Below are positions 1-9,197 of a DNA stretch of 64,000 nt, piece after piece. The position numbers and the translations under genes are program-made. The notes under the pieces were generated by a model. It did not search any database, was not told the origin of the DNA, and saw nothing but the letters and a program-made list of their open reading frames with translations. Each line of letters opens with the position of its first letter. Positions within the stretch are counted from its first letter, which is position 1. This DNA comes from Lachnoanaerobaculum umeaense (lineage in GTDB: Bacteria > Bacillota > Clostridia > Lachnospirales > Lachnospiraceae): NCBI RefSeq assembly GCF_003589745.1, contig NZ_CP032364.1, positions 1,178,001 to 1,242,000 of the forward strand, given 5' to 3'.

Positions 1-354
1 AATTTTGGACATACTTTGGGACATGCTATAGAAAAAGAAAAAAAATTCACACTGTCACATGGTGACTGTGTAGGTCTTGGTATGCTGGCAGCATTTTATA
101 TATGTATAAAAAAGAGTAAGCTGAGAAAAGAAGACAGGAGTTTTCTTACAGATTTGATGAAAATATATTCTTTGGATACAGAGACAGATATGGATGTGGA
201 AAAAGTATTTGGGGCTACATTTAATGATAAGAAAATGGAATCAGGGAAAATAAAATTTATCTTGTTGAACAGTATTGGAGAAGCCTATATTGATAGAGAA
301 GTATCAAAAAATGATATGATGGAGGCATTGGATAGTATATGCAGAAGAATATAG
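1..354 (+). CDS. aroB: 3-dehydroquinate synthase, C-terminal part (truncated by window edge)
   Basis: This is the end of AroB, which makes 3-dehydroquinate from DAHP in the shikimate pathway, a cytosolic NAD- and metal-dependent enzyme. The frame is open from base 1 and begins NFGHTLGHAIE, matching the family's metal-binding GHTxGHA motif. It is followed by SHGDCVGLGML, equivalent to the HGEAVAIGM motif with another metal-binding His. About 117 residues are visible, roughly the last third of a 350-residue protein. The stop overlaps the lspA start by 16 bases, so the two are translationally close. The in-frame TTG at base 16 is not a real start. Confidence 0.9.
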   Translation, partial: NFGHTLGHAIEKEKKFTLSHGDCVGLGMLAAFYICIKKSKLRKEDRSFLTDLMKIYSLDTETDMDVEKVFGATFNDKKMESGKIKFILLNSIGEAYIDREVSKNDMMEALDSICRRI

Positions 355-839
355 TATATAAATTTGGCTTGTTCTTGATCATGGTAGCGGCACTTGTGGG
401 AGTAGACCAATGGAGTAAGTATGAAGCCCTAGTGAAATTAAAAAATGGAGCTGCTTACCCATTAATTAATAATATACTTTATTTTTGGTATTCAGAGAAT
501 GCAGGTGCTGCATTTGGAATACTTCAGGGTAAGCATATTTTTTTCTATATAATTACATTAGTGGTTTTGATAGGTATATTATACTTACTTTTTAAGTTGC
601 CAAATGATAGTCATTATTTTTTGCTACTATGTTGTGGCGGTCTGATTTTTGCAGGTGCACTTGGCAATTTTATTGATAGAGTTATTAGAAATTATGTTGT
701 AGATTTTATTTATTTTAAGCCGATAAATTTTCCTATATTTAATTTTGCAGATATTTGTGTAACAGTAGGAACTTTTTTATTGTTTATATGCTTGGTATTT
801 GTATATAAAGAAAGTGAATTAGAATTTTATAAAAAATAG
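339..839 (+). CDS. lspA: Lipoprotein signal peptidase II
   Basis: LspA is the membrane aspartyl protease that removes signal peptides from diacylglyceryl-modified prolipoproteins. The 166-residue length is typical, with four hydrophobic segments. The family motifs are all present: NAGAAFG near residue 50, GNFIDRV with catalytic Asp113, and FNFADICV with catalytic Asp138. Substrates encoded nearby include the lipoproteins starting at 2559, 3655, 36122 and 51955. The gene overlaps the end of aroB and is followed 17 bases later by the pseudouridine synthase gene, an lspA-rlu order common in Firmicutes. Confidence 0.96.
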   Translation: MQKNIVYKFGLFLIMVAALVGVDQWSKYEALVKLKNGAAYPLINNILYFWYSENAGAAFGILQGKHIFFYIITLVVLIGILYLLFKLPNDSHYFLLLCCGGLIFAGALGNFIDRVIRNYVVDFIYFKPINFPIFNFADICVTVGTFLLFICLVFVYKESELEFYKK

Positions 840-856
840 TTTTAGTTTGGAGATAA

Positions 857-1771
857 ATGAACAGCTTTGAAATAATAGTAGAAGAATCGGATATTAATAA
901 GAGGATAGATGTTTTTTTGGCAAAGAATTTAGAAAGCTTTTCTAGATCTTACATTCAAGACTTGATAAAAAAAGGGAAAGCTACTATTGGTGGTAAGTCT
1001 ATAAAGGCAAATTACAGATTGAGGAATGGAGATAATGTAGTACTTAACATACCAAAGCCTGAGCCACTTGAGATTCTTCCGGAAAATATACCTTTGGATA
1101 TTCTATATGAAGATAATGATGTAATACTTGTAAATAAACCAAAGGGAATGGTGGTGCATCCGGCAGCCGGGCACTATAGCGGTACTTTGGTAAATGCACT
1201 TTTATACCATTGCAAAGATAATCTTTCAGGTATTAATGGAGTATTAAGACCTGGAATAGTTCATAGAATAGATATGGATACAACCGGTGTTATTATTGCT
1301 TGCAAAAATGATAATGCTCATCAAAACATTGCAAAACAGCTGGCAGAACATAGTATTACAAGAAGATATGTTGCTATAGTAAATGGCAATCTAAAGGAAG
1401 ATGAAGGAGTTGTAGATGCACCTATTGCCAGAGCCAAAAATGACAGAAAAAAGATGGCGGTAGATAAAGATGGAAAGACTGCGGTGACTTATTATAAAGT
1501 TTTAGAAAGGCTTAAAAATTATACATATATAGAGTGTGTACTTGAGACAGGTAGAACGCATCAAATAAGAGTTCATATGTCTTATATAAATCATCCTTTA
1601 CTTGGTGATGAGATATATTCCGGTAAAAAGGAAAGTATGAAATTACAAGGGCAATGTTTACATGCTATGGTACTGGGGTTCATTCATCCTACTACAAATG
1701 AATATATGGAATTTAAAGCACCCATACCTGAATATTTTAATGAAATATTAAAAAAATTCAAAAAAAATTAA
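857..1771 (+). CDS. RluA/RluD-family 23S rRNA pseudouridine synthase
   Basis: This enzyme converts uridines in structured RNA, most likely 23S rRNA, to pseudouridine. An N-terminal S4 RNA-binding domain covers about residues 15-75 (DVFLAKNLESFSRSYIQDLI). The catalytic domain carries HRIDMDTTG, the HRLDxxTSG motif, with catalytic Asp139. The later motif GRTHQIRVHM binds the substrate base. At 304 residues it is full length. It lies just downstream of lspA and equals the gene often named ylyB or rluD in Firmicutes. The exact rRNA target cannot be read from sequence. Confidence 0.93.
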   Translation: MNSFEIIVEESDINKRIDVFLAKNLESFSRSYIQDLIKKGKATIGGKSIKANYRLRNGDNVVLNIPKPEPLEILPENIPLDILYEDNDVILVNKPKGMVVHPAAGHYSGTLVNALLYHCKDNLSGINGVLRPGIVHRIDMDTTGVIIACKNDNAHQNIAKQLAEHSITRRYVAIVNGNLKEDEGVVDAPIARAKNDRKKMAVDKDGKTAVTYYKVLERLKNYTYIECVLETGRTHQIRVHMSYINHPLLGDEIYSGKKESMKLQGQCLHAMVLGFIHPTTNEYMEFKAPIPEYFNEILKKFKKN

Positions 1772-1814
1772 CTTATATTCTATTTATATCAGCATAAACA
1801 CTAACTAAGAAGCT

Positions 1815-1851
1815 GCAATCGAATGGCGAATATATACATTTTGCTTTTTTT
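1815..1851 (+). terminator. Weak candidate terminator after the pseudouridine synthase gene
   Basis: GCAA and AATG, separated by a three-base bulge, can pair with CATTTTGC. The loop is about 11 bases and seven T's follow. The stem is short and AT-rich, so this is a tentative call. Confidence 0.35.
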
Positions 1852-1935
1852 GTTATATAATAATATATGTAATTGTCTGCATTTGTATTTTTATAAAAGA
1901 AAATACATAAAAGAAATTATTTTTAGGAGGTCGGT

Positions 1936-2562
1936 ATGGACAAAAGATTGGTTATTACCATTGGTAGACAGTGCGGAAGCGGTGGAAGAAGGATTGGACA
2001 GATGCTGGCTGAACAGCTGGGCATCAAGTGCTATGATAAGGAAATACTTAATAGAGCTGCAAAAGAGAGCGGACTGGCTGCAGAGTTGTTTGAAACTCAT
2101 GATGAGAAGCCAACAAGTTCATTTTTATATTCTCTTGTTATGGATACTTATTCTTTGGGTTATACATCCTCATCTTATATGGATATGCCTATAAATCATA
2201 AGATATTTTTAGCACAGTTTGATACAATAAAAAAGCTTGCGTCAGAAGAGTCATGCATTATTGTAGGTAGATGTGCTGATTATGCCTTGTCAGATGATCC
2301 TAATGCTTTCTCAGTATTTATCACAGGAGATGATGAGGATAAGATTAGAAGAATTATGGAAACAAACAATATTGAAGCTAATAAGGCAAAAGATATTATG
2401 ATAAAAACAGATAAGAAAAGATCAAGCTACTATAACTATTATTCAAGTAAGAGATGGGCTGATTCAAGAAGCTATGATTTGACTATCAACAGTACAACTC
2501 TTGGACTTGAAGGCAGTGTGGAACTTATAAAAACATTTGCGAAAATAAAGGGTCTATTATGA
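1936..2562 (+). CDS. Cytidylate kinase-like family protein
   Basis: This 208-residue protein belongs to the cytidylate-kinase-like P-loop family common in Clostridia, distinct from the canonical Cmk. It starts LVITIGRQCGSGGRRIG, where the Gly-rich stretch at about residues 8-17 is the phosphate-binding loop, followed by YDKEIL. The middle has SCIIVGRCADYAL, a conserved nucleotide-binding strand of this family. It probably phosphorylates a nucleoside monophosphate, but the substrate is unproven. AGGAGG sits seven bases before the ATG at 1936. The TGA stop overlaps the ATG of the amidase gene (ATGA), so the two are probably cotranslated. Confidence 0.88.
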   Translation: MDKRLVITIGRQCGSGGRRIGQMLAEQLGIKCYDKEILNRAAKESGLAAELFETHDEKPTSSFLYSLVMDTYSLGYTSSSYMDMPINHKIFLAQFDTIKKLASEESCIIVGRCADYALSDDPNAFSVFITGDDEDKIRRIMETNNIEANKAKDIMIKTDKKRSSYYNYYSSKRWADSRSYDLTINSTTLGLEGSVELIKTFAKIKGLL

Positions 2563-3623
2563 GAAAGAGATTTATTTACCAGGTTATACTTATTTCAGGA
2601 ATATTGATGGCATGCACAAGTAATACTACAAATGCAAAAAGTGTGACTAAAGTTCAAGGAAGATTTGCAGAAAGCAGTACACAGGCTGAAACTAAAGAGG
2701 AGAAAAAAGATTTAGAGAGTAGTAAGGAAGCAGAAAGCAGTGCTGTTCAAAGTAGTGAAGAAACCACAAAGGCAACAGAAGCAACGACTACAGCGGCATC
2801 AACAACACAGGAAGAGACAACTACAGCTAAAGAGACAGAGGTAAAGAAGGAAGCTGTATCTGAAGTTAAAGAAGCCGGAGAAATAGGTTTAAATCCTGAT
2901 TGGAAATATGCTTCATTTTCAAAGATAAATTCAGGAAAGAGTATGTTGTATACGCCAAGTGGAAATAGCAATGGCATTACAATAGCAGTTAATGCCGGAC
3001 ATGGTACAAAGGGAGGATCATCACAAAAAACTCAATGTCATCCGGATGGTACGCCAAAGGTAACCGGAGGTACTACTAATGCCGGAGCTACCACAGCTAT
3101 TGCAGTTTCAGAAGGTATGACATTTTTAGATGGTACACCTGAAAGCACGGTAACCTACGAGATGGCAAAAATATTTAAAGATGAACTTTTATCAAGAGGA
3201 TACAATGTATTAATGATCCGAAACGATACAGATGTTCAATTAGACAATATTGCGAGAACTGTTATTGCAAATAATAATGCAAATGCACATATTGCACTGC
3301 ATTGGGATTCCACAACCTCAGATAAGGGAGCATTCTATATGGGAGTACCGGATGTAGGCTCATATAGGAGCATGGAGCCGGTAGCTTCAAACTGGAAAAA
3401 ACATGAAGCTTTGGGAAAAGCACTTGTAAATGGTTTATCTGCCAATGGTACAAAAATATTTAGTGATGGAAGAATGGATATGGATTTAACACAGACTTCC
3501 TATTCAACTATTCCATCTATAGACATTGAATTGGGTGATAAGAAATCTGATTATGATAAGGATACTTTAAGAAAGCTGTCAAAAGGACTTGCTGATGGTA
3601 TAGACGGTTATTTTGGGAGATAA
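2559..3623 (+). CDS. N-acetylmuramoyl-L-alanine amidase, lipoprotein
   Basis: This is a probable peptidoglycan hydrolase cutting the bond between N-acetylmuramic acid and L-Ala. The N-terminus has a lipoprotein signal ending LMAC (Cys19), so it is likely anchored to the outer membrane face. Residues 25-110 form a Ser/Thr/Glu-rich linker. The zinc amidase (Amidase_3) domain starts near residue 140. It has the expected metal and catalytic residues in VNAGHG, STVTYEMA, AHIALHWDS and IDIELGD. Several Gly-rich inserts follow the first motif, which is less usual. The start overlaps the kinase-like gene by four bases. Confidence 0.9.
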   Translation: MRKRFIYQVILISGILMACTSNTTNAKSVTKVQGRFAESSTQAETKEEKKDLESSKEAESSAVQSSEETTKATEATTTAASTTQEETTTAKETEVKKEAVSEVKEAGEIGLNPDWKYASFSKINSGKSMLYTPSGNSNGITIAVNAGHGTKGGSSQKTQCHPDGTPKVTGGTTNAGATTAIAVSEGMTFLDGTPESTVTYEMAKIFKDELLSRGYNVLMIRNDTDVQLDNIARTVIANNNANAHIALHWDSTTSDKGAFYMGVPDVGSYRSMEPVASNWKKHEALGKALVNGLSANGTKIFSDGRMDMDLTQTSYSTIPSIDIELGDKKSDYDKDTLRKLSKGLADGIDGYFGR

Positions 3624-3654
3624 ATCAAAGATAATCAATTCATAAGGGAGTATT

Positions 3655-5634
3655 ATGAAAAGCAAATTGAAATATTTGATATGTCTTTTCGCATTTTTAT
3701 TTTTGACAGCTTGTGGTGGTGTTGTAAACACTGATATGAGTTTTGATGATTCATTTTCCGGAAGCAGGGTAATGACGTATACTATATCAAATTCGGATTA
3801 CACATCATATGTACAAAAGGATTTGACCACTGTAGAAAGTACATTGAGAGAGTTGTGTCCACAGGATATAGAAATCACATCATTTAATCAGGATGATGAA
3901 AATATAGTTGTTGTCTTCACTATAAGTTTTATTTCTGAGGAAGATTATAAAACTAAAGTTAATAATATACTTAGTGCAGAAGGAATAGATATAGTACCAA
4001 ATGTTACATTTTTAAAATCTGATGCGGTCTTTGCAAAGGGACTTGCATATCAGGAAAACTTTAGTAGCGATGATTTACTAAAGTGGATGAGAGACGGTAT
4101 TATGGGCAATGGATTTGTTACATCCTCATATGAGTCATATATATTTTCATCAAGCTATATAAGTCTGATTATAAATGGTGAAGAGTATGAAAAAGATGCG
4201 AGTATGAGCATAATTGATGTAAATACAGCAAAATACTTACCTATTGACAGCGTAGAATTTGATACTGTTCTAAATAAGGATGGTACTATTGATAGAACTA
4301 TTGATGTAAATATTCCGGATTCAACTTTTGTAAAGGCTAAGGATGAAATAGAGCAGTTTATGGCTTCAAGAGTTGGCGATATTGGAAGTGGTACTTGGAC
4401 GGAAGATGCTTCTATACACATTTTTACTATTGAAGGTAAGGGCCTTGGTATTGATGAATGTAAGAAAATGACAGAGAACTTTACAGGTAAGAGTGTGGGA
4501 GATATAGTTTTAATGACGGCTTCTGAATTAAAAGCTTCTTATGCAGAAGAAAATTCTACAGACGATGATGAAAGTGAAGATTCTGATTCAAAATATTATA
4601 CATTAGCTAAACAGCATATATTTTACAAGAATTATTTTTGGTCTGAAAATATTGATCTGGAGGATTATATCAGCAATAGAGATAACTGTGTTAGATTCAA
4701 CTATTTTGTTAATCCACAAAATGGCTATGAAGGTATTGTGGCATTTGACGATAATGTTAGTGAAAGCACGGATATTTCGTTAAATGGATCAGATGGAGAT
4801 TCAAATGTACTTTTGTTTAGCGGATATTGTAAGTCGGCTGATTTAAATGTTGAAGTCAATGTTATGCCTAGTGTGAGCAAATATAAACATATTGTTGATA
4901 TTACTCCAACAGGAAATATAAAGAGAAATATTACTGTTGTTTTTAAGGAGTCTTTCAATGAAAACGATGTAAAAAAGCTTGAAGAAAAACTGAAAATAGT
5001 TTTTGAAAAAACTAAAATAAAGCTTGATAAAATAGAGTTGAATGGCAGTGATCTGGAGGTTAAAATATCTTCTAATTTGAGTGTTGATGACGATACTAAA
5101 ATGTGGGAAGATGCAACCGGATATAGCAGAGACAGCACAAATCTTGACATTGATAAAAAGGGATATTTTGTTTCAAAACAGAATATAAAGTTTACAGATG
5201 ATTTTCACCATGAACTATTTACCGCAGGAGATGTTGAATCTTATGAATATAGAGTGAAGAATGCAGGGAAACCAATTAGAAAGAGTGGCTATATAAGTGG
5301 AGGTTTTGACAGTGCAGAGGCAAAGTTTAGTGGTAATGACTTTGTAATAAAGGGAGAAAATGTGGTGATGTCACATTATAAAGCTCCTAGCATTGTAAGT
5401 GTGCGTACTAACTATATAAAATATATTATTCTTACTATTGTTGCTGTGACAGCTATTTTTATCATAGCTGTGTTGCTGGTGATACAAATAAAAAAATCAA
5501 AGAAAAAGGTAGCAAAAAGTGGCAATAGTGTTTATAATAATACACAAGCTGATGCAGTATTTTGTCCTCATTGTGGAACTAAGAATAAATCTGATGATAA
5601 ATTCTGCTCATCATGTGGTAAAGAAATTTCATAA
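3655..5634 (+). CDS. Membrane-anchored lipoprotein with C-terminal zinc ribbon
   Basis: The function is unknown. The protein has 659 residues and a lipoprotein signal ending LTAC (Cys20). A long extracytoplasmic region contains two beta-rich, LppM-like segments around residues 35-110 and 420-500 (family assignment tentative). A transmembrane helix lies at about 583-605. A short basic cytoplasmic tail then carries a CxxC...CxxC zinc ribbon (FCPHCGTKNKSDDKFCSSCG). A lipid anchor outside plus a zinc ribbon inside is unusual and suggests a signalling or scaffolding role. It is followed 15 bases later by another zinc-ribbon membrane protein, with which it probably works. Confidence 0.85.
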   Translation: MKSKLKYLICLFAFLFLTACGGVVNTDMSFDDSFSGSRVMTYTISNSDYTSYVQKDLTTVESTLRELCPQDIEITSFNQDDENIVVVFTISFISEEDYKTKVNNILSAEGIDIVPNVTFLKSDAVFAKGLAYQENFSSDDLLKWMRDGIMGNGFVTSSYESYIFSSSYISLIINGEEYEKDASMSIIDVNTAKYLPIDSVEFDTVLNKDGTIDRTIDVNIPDSTFVKAKDEIEQFMASRVGDIGSGTWTEDASIHIFTIEGKGLGIDECKKMTENFTGKSVGDIVLMTASELKASYAEENSTDDDESEDSDSKYYTLAKQHIFYKNYFWSENIDLEDYISNRDNCVRFNYFVNPQNGYEGIVAFDDNVSESTDISLNGSDGDSNVLLFSGYCKSADLNVEVNVMPSVSKYKHIVDITPTGNIKRNITVVFKESFNENDVKKLEEKLKIVFEKTKIKLDKIELNGSDLEVKISSNLSVDDDTKMWEDATGYSRDSTNLDIDKKGYFVSKQNIKFTDDFHHELFTAGDVESYEYRVKNAGKPIRKSGYISGGFDSAEAKFSGNDFVIKGENVVMSHYKAPSIVSVRTNYIKYIILTIVAVTAIFIIAVLLVIQIKKSKKKVAKSGNSVYNNTQADAVFCPHCGTKNKSDDKFCSSCGKEIS

Positions 5635-5649
5635 AGTTAAGGAGAGTAT

Positions 5650-6612
5650 ATGTTAAAAGGTATAAAAAGAACAAAGAACAATGATTTGGTTATTAATGAT
5701 AAGGGACTTAGTGTATTGAATATCTTATGTGTGATATCAGTTTTGTCAGTACTATTTTTCTTTATTCCTACAATAAAGATATATGACGGTGAGTCAATGT
5801 CAATATTTAGTATGGTAACTTATAGAGATTATGGTTATATGTTAACTGATGTAAGTGCATTAACATCTTGGTTATGGTTTCTTCTTATATATCCTATTGT
5901 AAATATAGTGATGTGGGTACTGAATAAGAAGTCTACAGATAGCAAGAGCTATATATATGTACATATTATTTATATGTTAAATATTTCTTTGGGATTTTTA
6001 CATTTCACTACATATAATTTTATAGTTCGTTTTAGTGGAAATTTTTTTGCGTTTTTATGCTGGTTTATGTTACTTGCCAATTTGGTGATTTCAATATATG
6101 CCATCCTTAAAACTGGTAGAACAGCAGTGGATGAGAATGCAACAGCACTGGATTTGAATGTGGACTATGCTAAGGGTATATTGAATAAGGCAGGTAACAT
6201 GGCTACAAATGTGGCAAACAATGTATCAGCTGCAGCAAGTAAGGCAGCAGCAGGTAAGACTGTAAATTGTGATAAATGTGGTGCAGCATGTCCTGAAACA
6301 TCAGCATTTTGTAATAACTGTGGAAACAGCCTTGATAATGTAAAGAAGATGATGTCTGAAAGTAAGGCTACAGCATCAAATACATTGGTTTGCGAGAAAT
6401 GCGGCAATGTGTGTTCAGAAGGTGCAACTTTCTGTACTAAATGTGGCAATAATCTTGCTGATGCAAGAAGAGTTCAGGCAGAAGCACAGAATCGTATAGA
6501 TGAGGCAGCAAAACTTGCCAGAGAGATGGCAACAGATAATACAGCTAATGAATCTACAATTAAAAACAGCAAAGATGATACAAAATCAAATGGAGTATTA
6601 CTTTCAAAATAA
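5650..6612 (+). CDS. Membrane protein with two C-terminal zinc ribbons
   Basis: This 320-residue protein is not assigned to a characterised family. About four hydrophobic segments occupy residues 20-155. A cytoplasmic tail follows with two zinc ribbons, each CxxC...CxxC (CDKCGAACPETSAFCNNCG and CEKCGNVCSEGATFCTKCG). They are separated by a helical, Ala/Lys-rich spacer and end in a low-complexity tail. The gene shares an operon with the zinc-ribbon lipoprotein upstream and ends at a clear terminator. A stress-sensing or assembly role is only an inference. Confidence 0.83.
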   Translation: MLKGIKRTKNNDLVINDKGLSVLNILCVISVLSVLFFFIPTIKIYDGESMSIFSMVTYRDYGYMLTDVSALTSWLWFLLIYPIVNIVMWVLNKKSTDSKSYIYVHIIYMLNISLGFLHFTTYNFIVRFSGNFFAFLCWFMLLANLVISIYAILKTGRTAVDENATALDLNVDYAKGILNKAGNMATNVANNVSAAASKAAAGKTVNCDKCGAACPETSAFCNNCGNSLDNVKKMMSESKATASNTLVCEKCGNVCSEGATFCTKCGNNLADARRVQAEAQNRIDEAAKLAREMATDNTANESTIKNSKDDTKSNGVLLSK

Positions 6613-6629
6613 AATGTTAAAATTTTTAG

Positions 6630-6652
6630 GTGGGCTAATGCCCACTTTTTTT
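6630..6652 (+). terminator. Intrinsic terminator
   Basis: A perfect 6-bp GC-rich stem, GTGGGC and GCCCAC with a TAAT loop, is followed by seven T's. It ends the operon of zinc-ribbon membrane proteins. Confidence 0.9.
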
Positions 6653-6751
6653 ATAGAAATATCAGTTTAAATTCTATTTTTCTTAGTGTATATTATTTTT
6701 ATCTATGATAGAATATAGGATAGTACTTCTTGAAAGGAGCATTACTCCCAA

Positions 6752-8476
6752 ATGAGAGATGAGGATTTTTATAATAACCTTAGCGATATTGACAGTGAAG
6801 AAATTGAAAGATATTTGAGAGATTTAGCTAGGTTAAACAAAATAAGAGAAGAAGAAAAACTAAAAGAAGAAAATAAAAAACTACGCAAGACCATAAATGA
6901 AAATAATAAGAAGCTGGAAGAGATGGGACAGAATATAAGAAAGGTACAGAAAAAAGCTGATAAGATAAATATTATCGGTGGAGACAGGTCTTCAAAAGCA
7001 AAGAGTAGTAGGAATGTAAAGAGCGATGTGAAGGAAGATGTAGAAACTAATGGTATAAAAATTCCTTTACCAAACAGCCATCAAAAAAAAATCATTAGAA
7101 AAAATGATACATTAATTGTACAAGAGACACAGAATAGGGAATCCGTAAAAAAAGTTGTAAAAAAGAAAGTATCAAAACCTGTAAATAAAAAGGTGGTAAA
7201 AACAAAAAAAAATCTAAAGAAGGTAGATCCAAAGGTAGCAAAGAAGGTAGAAAAAGAGGTTAAGGTTAAAAAAACTAAAAAGAAAAGAAGCTTCTTGACT
7301 AGACTGATACTTTTAATTTTGCTGTTTACAATAGTGGGAGGTGGAACATATTTTGCATTCCACTATGTGAAAAATCAAAAAGGCTACTATACAGTTGCAG
7401 TTTTTGGTGTAGATTCAAGAGATGGAAATGTTGAAGAAGGTGCCTTAAGTGATGTGAATATGATTATTAATGTAAATAGAGAAACTGGAGATATACAGCT
7501 TATATCTATTTATAGAGATATGTATTCAATGATAGATGAAGATGGTAAATTCCACAAGTTCAATCAAGCCTATGTAGAAGGTGGACATGAACAGGCTTTG
7601 GAAGCACTTAATAGGAATCTGGACTTGGATATAAAGAATTATATAACTGTAAACTGGAAGGCGGTTATTGATGCTATAAATATTTTGGGGGGTGTGGACT
7701 TAGAGGTAACAGATGCTGAATTTAAATATTTGAATTCATTTATTTCATATACAGTTGAGGCTACAGGAGTCGGATCACATGAACTTGAACATGCGGGAAT
7801 GAATCATCTGGATGGAGTACAGGCGGTAGCATATGCCAGACTAAGACTAATGGATACTGATTTTAACAGAACTGAAAGACAGAGGAAAGTTGTAAGTTTA
7901 GCTTTTGATAAGGCTAAGAATGCAAATTTCTCCACTTTATACAGTATCTTGGTTGCAGTTTTGCCACAGACTTCAACAAATGTGAAAATTGAGGATCTTA
8001 TTCCATTTGCAAAGGATATATCAAAGTATCATTTAAGTGAGACTGCCGGATTCCCATTTGATAAGGATACAAAGAAGATGCATAAGAGAGATTATGTAAT
8101 ACCTATTACATTAAAATCAAATGTAATAGCACTTCATCAAATGCTTTTTGGTAATATACCGGGTTATACTTATACACCAAGCGAAATGCTAAATAAGATA
8201 AGTAATAAAATAATAAAGGATACAGGACTTGGTGCTAACAAAGAGGATACAGATATAAATGTAGATACAGATTTGGACAGTGCAATAGGAATAACGCCAC
8301 ATAAGTCAGATTCTGATGAGACTCATGAAAAAGTTGAAACTGAACATGTTGAGGACAATCAAGTTGAAGAGTCTCATGAAAATCCTGTACAGGAAGATGG
8401 TATAAATGAAGAAACTATTGATGAAAACACCACTGAGGCAGAAATAGATGCTGAAAGTGAGATAAGTAGTGAATAA
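6752..8476 (+). CDS. LytR-CpsA-Psr (LCP) family glycopolymer transferase
   Basis: LCP proteins attach teichoic acids or other glycopolymers to peptidoglycan at the outer membrane face. The LCP domain lies at about residues 215-420, with VFGVDSRDG, ISIYRDMYS and a late Arg-rich motif ARLRLMDTDFNRTERQRKV. A single transmembrane helix is at 183-205. The cytoplasmic N-terminus is unusually long (about 180 residues), starting with a charged coiled coil and becoming very Lys-rich. A Glu/Asp-rich tail of about 80 residues ends the protein. An AAAGGAG site lies before the start. The stop is 13 bases from the response regulator gene, so the two may be cotranscribed. Confidence 0.92.
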   Translation: MRDEDFYNNLSDIDSEEIERYLRDLARLNKIREEEKLKEENKKLRKTINENNKKLEEMGQNIRKVQKKADKINIIGGDRSSKAKSSRNVKSDVKEDVETNGIKIPLPNSHQKKIIRKNDTLIVQETQNRESVKKVVKKKVSKPVNKKVVKTKKNLKKVDPKVAKKVEKEVKVKKTKKKRSFLTRLILLILLFTIVGGGTYFAFHYVKNQKGYYTVAVFGVDSRDGNVEEGALSDVNMIINVNRETGDIQLISIYRDMYSMIDEDGKFHKFNQAYVEGGHEQALEALNRNLDLDIKNYITVNWKAVIDAINILGGVDLEVTDAEFKYLNSFISYTVEATGVGSHELEHAGMNHLDGVQAVAYARLRLMDTDFNRTERQRKVVSLAFDKAKNANFSTLYSILVAVLPQTSTNVKIEDLIPFAKDISKYHLSETAGFPFDKDTKKMHKRDYVIPITLKSNVIALHQMLFGNIPGYTYTPSEMLNKISNKIIKDTGLGANKEDTDINVDTDLDSAIGITPHKSDSDETHEKVETEHVEDNQVEESHENPVQEDGINEETIDENTTEAEIDAESEISSE

Positions 8477-8489
8477 AAAGGAGAATATA

Positions 8490-9197
8490 ATGTCAGACAC
8501 AAATATTTTGGTAGTAGATGATGAGAAGGAAATTGCAGATCTTGTAGAAATTTATCTTGTAAGTGATGGCTATAAAGTTTTTAAGGCAAACAGTGCTGAA
8601 GATGGATTAAATATAATAGAAAATGAAGATATTCATCTTGCAATATTGGATATTATGATGCCGGGAATGGATGGCCTTGAAATGTGTAAGAAGATAAGGG
8701 AGGAACATAATTTTCCTATAATTCTACTAAGTGCAAAAAGTGCTGATTTGGATAAAATATTGGGACTTGGAACAGGTGCAGATGATTATGTGACAAAACC
8801 TTTTAATACTTTAGAGCTTACCGCAAGAGTCAAGTCACAACTTCGTAGATACACTCAGCTAAATCCGAACAGCTCAGTTATGGATAAGGACGATCCGAAT
8901 GAGATTAGATTAAAAGGTATGTCTATAAACAAGGACAATCATAAGGTTGTAATTGAGGGAAAAGAAGTTAAACTTACACCTATAGAGTTTGATATTTTAT
9001 ATCTGTTGGCAAGCAATGCCGGAAAAGTATTCTCTACAGATGAGATATTTGAAAAAGTATGGAATGAAAAAGTTTATGAAGCTAATAATACAGTAATGGT
9101 GCATATAAGAAGGCTTCGTGGCAAGATGAATGAGGATGAAAGAGAAAACAAAATTATAACTACTGTATGGGGTGTTGGATATAAAATTGAGAGATGA
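8490..9197 (+). CDS. OmpR/PhoB-family response regulator
   Basis: This is the DNA-binding half of a two-component system. The receiver domain (residues 1-120) has the acidic pair DDE, phospho-acceptor Asp54 in LAILDIMMPGMDG and the Lys of VTKPF. The winged-helix domain covers about residues 140-235 (TPIEFDILYLLA, TVMVHIRRLRGKM). The ATG at 8490 is preferred over the in-frame GTG at 8469 because AAGGAG (8478-8483) is correctly spaced from it. The partner kinase gene overlaps its end. By position the targets are probably the ABC/zinc-ribbon genes downstream. Confidence 0.93.
   Translation: MSDTNILVVDDEKEIADLVEIYLVSDGYKVFKANSAEDGLNIIENEDIHLAILDIMMPGMDGLEMCKKIREEHNFPIILLSAKSADLDKILGLGTGADDYVTKPFNTLELTARVKSQLRRYTQLNPNSSVMDKDDPNEIRLKGMSINKDNHKVVIEGKEVKLTPIEFDILYLLASNAGKVFSTDEIFEKVWNEKVYEANNTVMVHIRRLRGKMNEDERENKIITTVWGVGYKIER

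Noticed and set aside
1823..2194. + strand open frame of 123 codons overlapping the kinase-like gene
   Set aside because: It spans the AT-rich gap and then runs out of frame through a gene with clear family motifs and its own AGGAGG site. Its translation shows no conserved pattern.
4155..5150. Long - strand open frames opposite the zinc-ribbon lipoprotein and other genes
   Set aside because: They are mirror frames of coding sequence with no ribosome binding sites or family motifs. The same applies to other antisense frames across the window.
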